DNA of 32,440 nucleotides, taken from contig CANQMZ010000006.1 in NCBI GenBank assembly GCA_947625105.1, forward strand, positions 1-32,440. Reading direction: 5' to 3'. This document shows positions 28,651 through 32,440 of the stretch, one piece after another. The notes beneath the pieces were generated by a model. The model made no database searches. It was given only the letters and a program-made list of their open reading frames with translations, and was not told the DNA's origin. The DNA comes from an uncultured Parasutterella sp. GTDB lineage: Bacteria; Pseudomonadota; Gammaproteobacteria; Burkholderiales; Burkholderiaceae_F. A program made the position numbers and the translations under genes. Position 1 is the first letter of the stretch. The number at the start of each line of letters is the position of its first letter.

Positions 28651-29757
28651 TTATTTTAGCTTGTAATTAATAAAGTTGCACAAATTATCGATGAGAGATT
28701 TGTTTTTGAGCAGCTGTGTCCTCCAGGAGAGCATATCGGCGGTTAACTTTTGCAGGGATTGAATCATGGCTGGCAGACTTTCACACAAGCTTGAGGGGTT
28801 GTTATTGAAATCTAGGTTTGCCTTTACCCATGTGTTTGCTTTTTGTCCGAGAAATGGCGCAATGCGATTCAAAAAAGCTTCAAGTTTCTTTATATGAACA
28901 TCGTCTTTTTGGGGATAGATATTCCAAATAAAAGGTTTGGCGGCCAATTGTGCCCGGACGAAAGAATCTTCACCTCGCACGATTAGCAGATCTGAGAAAA
29001 AGAGAAAATTATCAAATTTTTCTTGATCGACCATCGGGATAGAAACAAAGGAAAGATTTTGGTGTGGTTTGTCTCCAAGGAGCTCAATAATTTGTTCGGA
29101 GGCTTCGCCTGGACAAAGCAGAAGCTGAATTTTTTTTTGACTTTTTTCTAATGCCTCAATCAAGGGGCCTAAGGGAGCGGTGGGATAACAGAAGATGAGG
29201 ACTAATAGTTTTGAAGGGTCGCAATTAAAGGAAGATAGGAAGTTTTCTCGTTGCCGGGAATAGTATTTTTGTCTATCTAGCAGGTCATGCTCGATGATTA
29301 CTCCCCCCGTTTTATCAGTAAAGCCTGGAAAAAAGAAATATTTTGGGATACCAAATTTTGGATGTGGAGATGGTAACAGATGACAACCTTCCACCCAACT
29401 CTCTGCGGAAAGATATTCAATGTTTATCCAAAGGGGAGTGGGCAGCGCTGAACATAGCTTTTCTTCAAACCTTTCGGGAAGTCGACAACCAAATGTTTCA
29501 ATAACCACAGGAGAAACATCTTCTGAGAGACAGTCATTCCAGTACCTTACCTGGATTTTGTTTTCGATTAGCTGAGGCAGTTGCTCAGCATTTAGTTGCT
29601 TGACAAAAGCGGACAATGTCTGAGGCTTATTGATGAACAGACGGACTTTCAGTTGTCTTTCAAAAGCCAAGGCTTTCGCAATGCGCCAAGCAACTCCGGC
29701 GTCTCCGTAGTTATCAATGACATCGCAGAAGAGGTCAATATCAAAATTCGGTTTCAT
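28651..29757 (-). CDS. earP: EF-P arginine rhamnosyltransferase
   Basis: DLFCDVIDNYGDAGVAWRIAKAL, PLWINIEYLSAESWVEGCHLLPSPHP, FFPGFTDKTGG; adjacent to Arg32-type efp. Confidence 0.93.
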   Translation of the reverse strand: MKPNFDIDLFCDVIDNYGDAGVAWRIAKALAFERQLKVRLFINKPQTLSAFVKQLNAEQLPQLIENKIQVRYWNDCLSEDVSPVVIETFGCRLPERFEEKLCSALPTPLWINIEYLSAESWVEGCHLLPSPHPKFGIPKYFFFPGFTDKTGGVIIEHDLLDRQKYYSRQRENFLSSFNCDPSKLLVLIFCYPTAPLGPLIEALEKSQKKIQLLLCPGEASEQIIELLGDKPHQNLSFVSIPMVDQEKFDNFLFFSDLLIVRGEDSFVRAQLAAKPFIWNIYPQKDDVHIKKLEAFLNRIAPFLGQKANTWVKANLDFNNNPSSLCESLPAMIQSLQKLTADMLSWRTQLLKNKSLIDNLCNFINYKLK

Positions 29758-29843
29758 TTCTATGCTGCTGTCCTGAGAAAAAAATCATATCATTGCCTCT
29801 GCTAGTCTTATAAATATCTGCTAATGGAATATTTATCCTCTCC

Positions 29844-31727
29844 ATGTCAATAGATCAAAACAAAGAAATACAGAACGAAAAAGAGCACAAAGGTTTCGAT
29901 AGTGCGACTTTTTTAAAACAGCTCCCACATCTGCCGGGTGTTTACCGATATTTTGATGCCCAGGGGCAGCTTCTTTATGTGGGTAAGGCGCGGGATCTGA
30001 AGCGTAGGGTGTCGAGTTATTTCCAAAAGACTCTGGCTCCAAGAACCCAAATGATGGTTGATCTCATTGCCAGCGCAGAGGTAACCATAGTCAGAAGTGA
30101 GGCTGAGGCCCTCATTCTTGAAAGTAACCTGATTAAGACAAAGAAGCCTCGTTTCAACATACTATTCAGAGACGATAAATCCTATCCATATCTGAAGATC
30201 AGTAATACTAGATACCCTCGCATTTCTTATTACCGAGGAGCTTTGGATAAAAAAAACTCATTTTTTGGTCCCTACCCAAATGCTCTGGCTGCCAAGGATA
30301 CGATAAGTACTGTGCAGAAGATTTTTCTCCTGCGTACCTGTGAAAACACGGTATTCAACCACAGGGAGCGTCCCTGTCTTTTGTATCAGATTGGCAGATG
30401 TAGTGGACCGTGTTGCAAGATGATCACTGACGAAGAGTACACGGAAAGTGTGGATATGGCCAAGACCTTTCTGCGTGGTGATTCCGTGAGGGTACAAAAG
30501 GCTTTGCAGGAGAGAATGAATAAGCATGCATTGAAGTTGGAGTTTGAGAAGGCGGCTGTTCTAAGGGATCATCTTGCAGCAATATCCAGGGTTGTGAGTA
30601 CGCAGAGTATGGAGGCCGGAGCAGATCAGGAGGCAGACATCATTGCAGTTGTAGTCGAGGGAGGTGAAGTTTGTGTCAATCTTGCCATGGTCCGGGGTGG
30701 GCGACATTTGGGTGATAAAGCTGTTTTTCCAATGATCCAGAAAGATACGGAGCTACCGAGCACGGAGGAAATTTTGGAAGCCTTTATTAGCCAACATTAC
30801 GAAAACATGGAAATTCCTCCAACTATCATTGTGAATCTTGAGGATAAAAACGAAAATTTGGAGGGTTTATTGGCAACAATGTCCGGCAAGAGACCGAATT
30901 TGGTCAGAAGGCCTGTCGGCGTGCGTCGGCAGTGGCTAGAGCTTGCTATTTCCAATGCAAAAATGTCTTTGGGCAGAAGGTTGTTGGAAGAGGGGACTCA
31001 GAAAAAGCGGATAGAGTCTTTAGTCAAAGCGTTAAATCTTCCAATTTCAGAGGACGAATACGATGACTTCAAGATTGAGTGTTTTGACATAAGCCATACC
31101 GCTGGAGAAGCAACGCAAGCCTCGTGCGTAGTTTTTTCCAATAGTCAGATGGACAGGACTAATTATCGAAGGTTCAATATCACTGGCGTAGAGCCGGGTG
31201 ACGACTATGGGGCGATGCGGCAAGTACTGACTCGAAGGTATCAGAGGGTGGCAAGCGGAGAGGCGCAGCTACCCAATATCGTCCTTGTTGATGGAGGAAA
31301 GGGACAAGTTCGCATGGCTTGCGAGGTGTTTGATGAACTTGGACTCGATAAAGGTGTCATCGTAGGTGTAGCAAAAGGAGAAGGTCGTAAGGTGGGACTT
31401 GAGACACTTATTTTTGCTGACTCCCAAAGATTACCGCTTAGATTAGGCAAGGAATCCTCGGCTCTCATGCTTATTGACCAAATCCGCGACGAAGCTCACC
31501 GTTTTGCGATCACAGGAATGAGAGCAAAACGCGCAAAGTCTCGTAATTACTCTAAAATCGAGGACCTTGAAGGCGTTGGACCTAAACGTAGAAGAAGCCT
31601 CCTTGCTAAATTTGGAAGTTTCAAAGTACTGTCCAATGCTTCCGTAGATGACATAGCTAATGTTGAGGGTGTATCCAAGACGCTAGCTCAACAGATATAT
31701 GCACAGATACATGGACAAACAGAATAA
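29844..31727 (+). CDS. uvrC: Excinuclease ABC subunit C
   Basis: LPHLPGVYRYFDAQGQLLYVGKARDLKRRVSSYF (GIY-YIG), C-terminal helix-hairpin-helix LEGVGPKRRRSLLAKFGS. Confidence 0.96.
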   Translation: MSIDQNKEIQNEKEHKGFDSATFLKQLPHLPGVYRYFDAQGQLLYVGKARDLKRRVSSYFQKTLAPRTQMMVDLIASAEVTIVRSEAEALILESNLIKTKKPRFNILFRDDKSYPYLKISNTRYPRISYYRGALDKKNSFFGPYPNALAAKDTISTVQKIFLLRTCENTVFNHRERPCLLYQIGRCSGPCCKMITDEEYTESVDMAKTFLRGDSVRVQKALQERMNKHALKLEFEKAAVLRDHLAAISRVVSTQSMEAGADQEADIIAVVVEGGEVCVNLAMVRGGRHLGDKAVFPMIQKDTELPSTEEILEAFISQHYENMEIPPTIIVNLEDKNENLEGLLATMSGKRPNLVRRPVGVRRQWLELAISNAKMSLGRRLLEEGTQKKRIESLVKALNLPISEDEYDDFKIECFDISHTAGEATQASCVVFSNSQMDRTNYRRFNITGVEPGDDYGAMRQVLTRRYQRVASGEAQLPNIVLVDGGKGQVRMACEVFDELGLDKGVIVGVAKGEGRKVGLETLIFADSQRLPLRLGKESSALMLIDQIRDEAHRFAITGMRAKRAKSRNYSKIEDLEGVGPKRRRSLLAKFGSFKVLSNASVDDIANVEGVSKTLAQQIYAQIHGQTE

Positions 31728-32313
31728 AAAGTACAAGATCAACATTCCTATGATTCTCACATGGGCGAGGATCGCTTTGATCCCGCTTATCGTGGGAGTT
31801 TTCATGCTGCCTACCGCCTTGTTAAGTCAACACTCCCAGAATGTACTGGGCTGTATTTTTTTTGTAGTGGCAGCAATTACTGACGCCTTGGATGGGTTTG
31901 TTGCAAGACGTTATGGGATGGGTACAGCTCTCGGAGCATTTCTTGATCCCGTGGCCGATAAACTTATGGTAAGCGCTGCACTTATCGTTTTATTGGCTTT
32001 TGACCGAGTGGATATGATCGTGGCATTGATTATCATAGGACGAGAAATCACGGTCACTGCGTTAAGGGAGTGGATGGCCCTGATGGGAGAATCAGGCAAA
32101 GTCAAAGTTAATTGGTTTGGTAAGATCAAGGCCATAGCTCAGATGGTCGCGATACCAATGCTCCTTTATTACGATCCTCTTATGGGAATTAATATTGAAC
32201 TAATCGGTAAGATTCTTATCTATATCGCAGCCGCACTTACGCTTTATTCCATGTTTGTTTATCTAAGAGCGGCCAGTCCCTACTTTTCCTTGACACCAGA
32301 CAAGGAAGAATAA
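31711..32313 (+). CDS. pgsA: CDP-diacylglycerol-glycerol-3-phosphate 3-phosphatidyltransferase
   Basis: IPMILTWARIALIPLIV, CDP-alcohol phosphatidyltransferase motif DALDGFVARRYGMGTALGAFLDPVADK; overlaps the uvrC 3' end. Confidence 0.93.
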   Translation: MDKQNKKYKINIPMILTWARIALIPLIVGVFMLPTALLSQHSQNVLGCIFFVVAAITDALDGFVARRYGMGTALGAFLDPVADKLMVSAALIVLLAFDRVDMIVALIIIGREITVTALREWMALMGESGKVKVNWFGKIKAIAQMVAIPMLLYYDPLMGINIELIGKILIYIAAALTLYSMFVYLRAASPYFSLTPDKEE

Positions 32314-32348
32314 ATTTACAATTTGTTACAATTTATTTTCACTTTGAC

Positions 32349-32376
32349 TTGACACTAAAAAATAAACGTGTACAAT
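32349..32376 (+). promoter_or_regulatory. Strong sigma70 promoter, likely of an rRNA operon
   Basis: TTGACA - 16 nt - TACAAT. Confidence 0.85.
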
Positions 32377-32386
32377 GGCAATTCTG

Positions 32387-32425
32387 CGCTTGAGAAAAGC
32401 TCAAGCGAAACGAGTTCTTTAACAA
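32387..32425 (+). promoter_or_regulatory. rrn leader antitermination region (boxB-like hairpin and boxA)
   Basis: CGCTTGAG-AAAAG-CTCAAGCG hairpin followed by GTTCTTTAACAA, like the boxA-containing leader upstream of 16S rRNA. Confidence 0.75.
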
Positions 32426-32440
32426 GGTACAATCGACGAC

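Noticed and set aside
1-32440. CRISPR array, insertion sequence, prophage or transposase genes
   Set aside because: No regularly spaced repeats, transposase, integrase or phage structural genes seen; the only mobile-element-like gene is the orphan primase

Overview
This is a 32.4-kb chromosomal window. It most likely comes from a low-to-mid GC betaproteobacterium of the Sutterella/Parasutterella type (inference from protein content and Arg32-type EF-P with EarP; not verified by search). Most of it is housekeeping: a DcuC-like transporter and isoaspartyl dipeptidase, tRNA-Arg(CCT), parE-parC, a YpfJ-like metallopeptidase, tandem crcB genes, htpG, pgi, lplT, a Wzm/Wzt-type exporter with glf, an orphan phage/plasmid-type primase, msrAB, an nrdD-nrdG operon, a cluster of nuclease-like (SNase) proteins, nhaC, efp and earP, uvrC, pgsA, and the promoter and leader of an rRNA operon at the right edge. 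The strongest observations are: (1) a split class III ribonucleotide reductase, where NrdD stops after its zinc ribbon and the glycyl-radical tail (RVMGY) is encoded by a separate 59-aa ORF missing from the supplied ORF track; (2) tandem NrdR-box-like sites spaced 32 bp upstream of nrdD; (3) a perfect inverted repeat that masks the nrdG Shine-Dalgarno; (4) a hidden 37-aa membrane-protein gene with its own promoter, SD and terminator; (5) a candidate small RNA in an AT-rich intergenic region; (6) an orphan zinc-finger/TOPRIM primase; and (7) a two-domain degenerate SNase protein next to an intact SNase.
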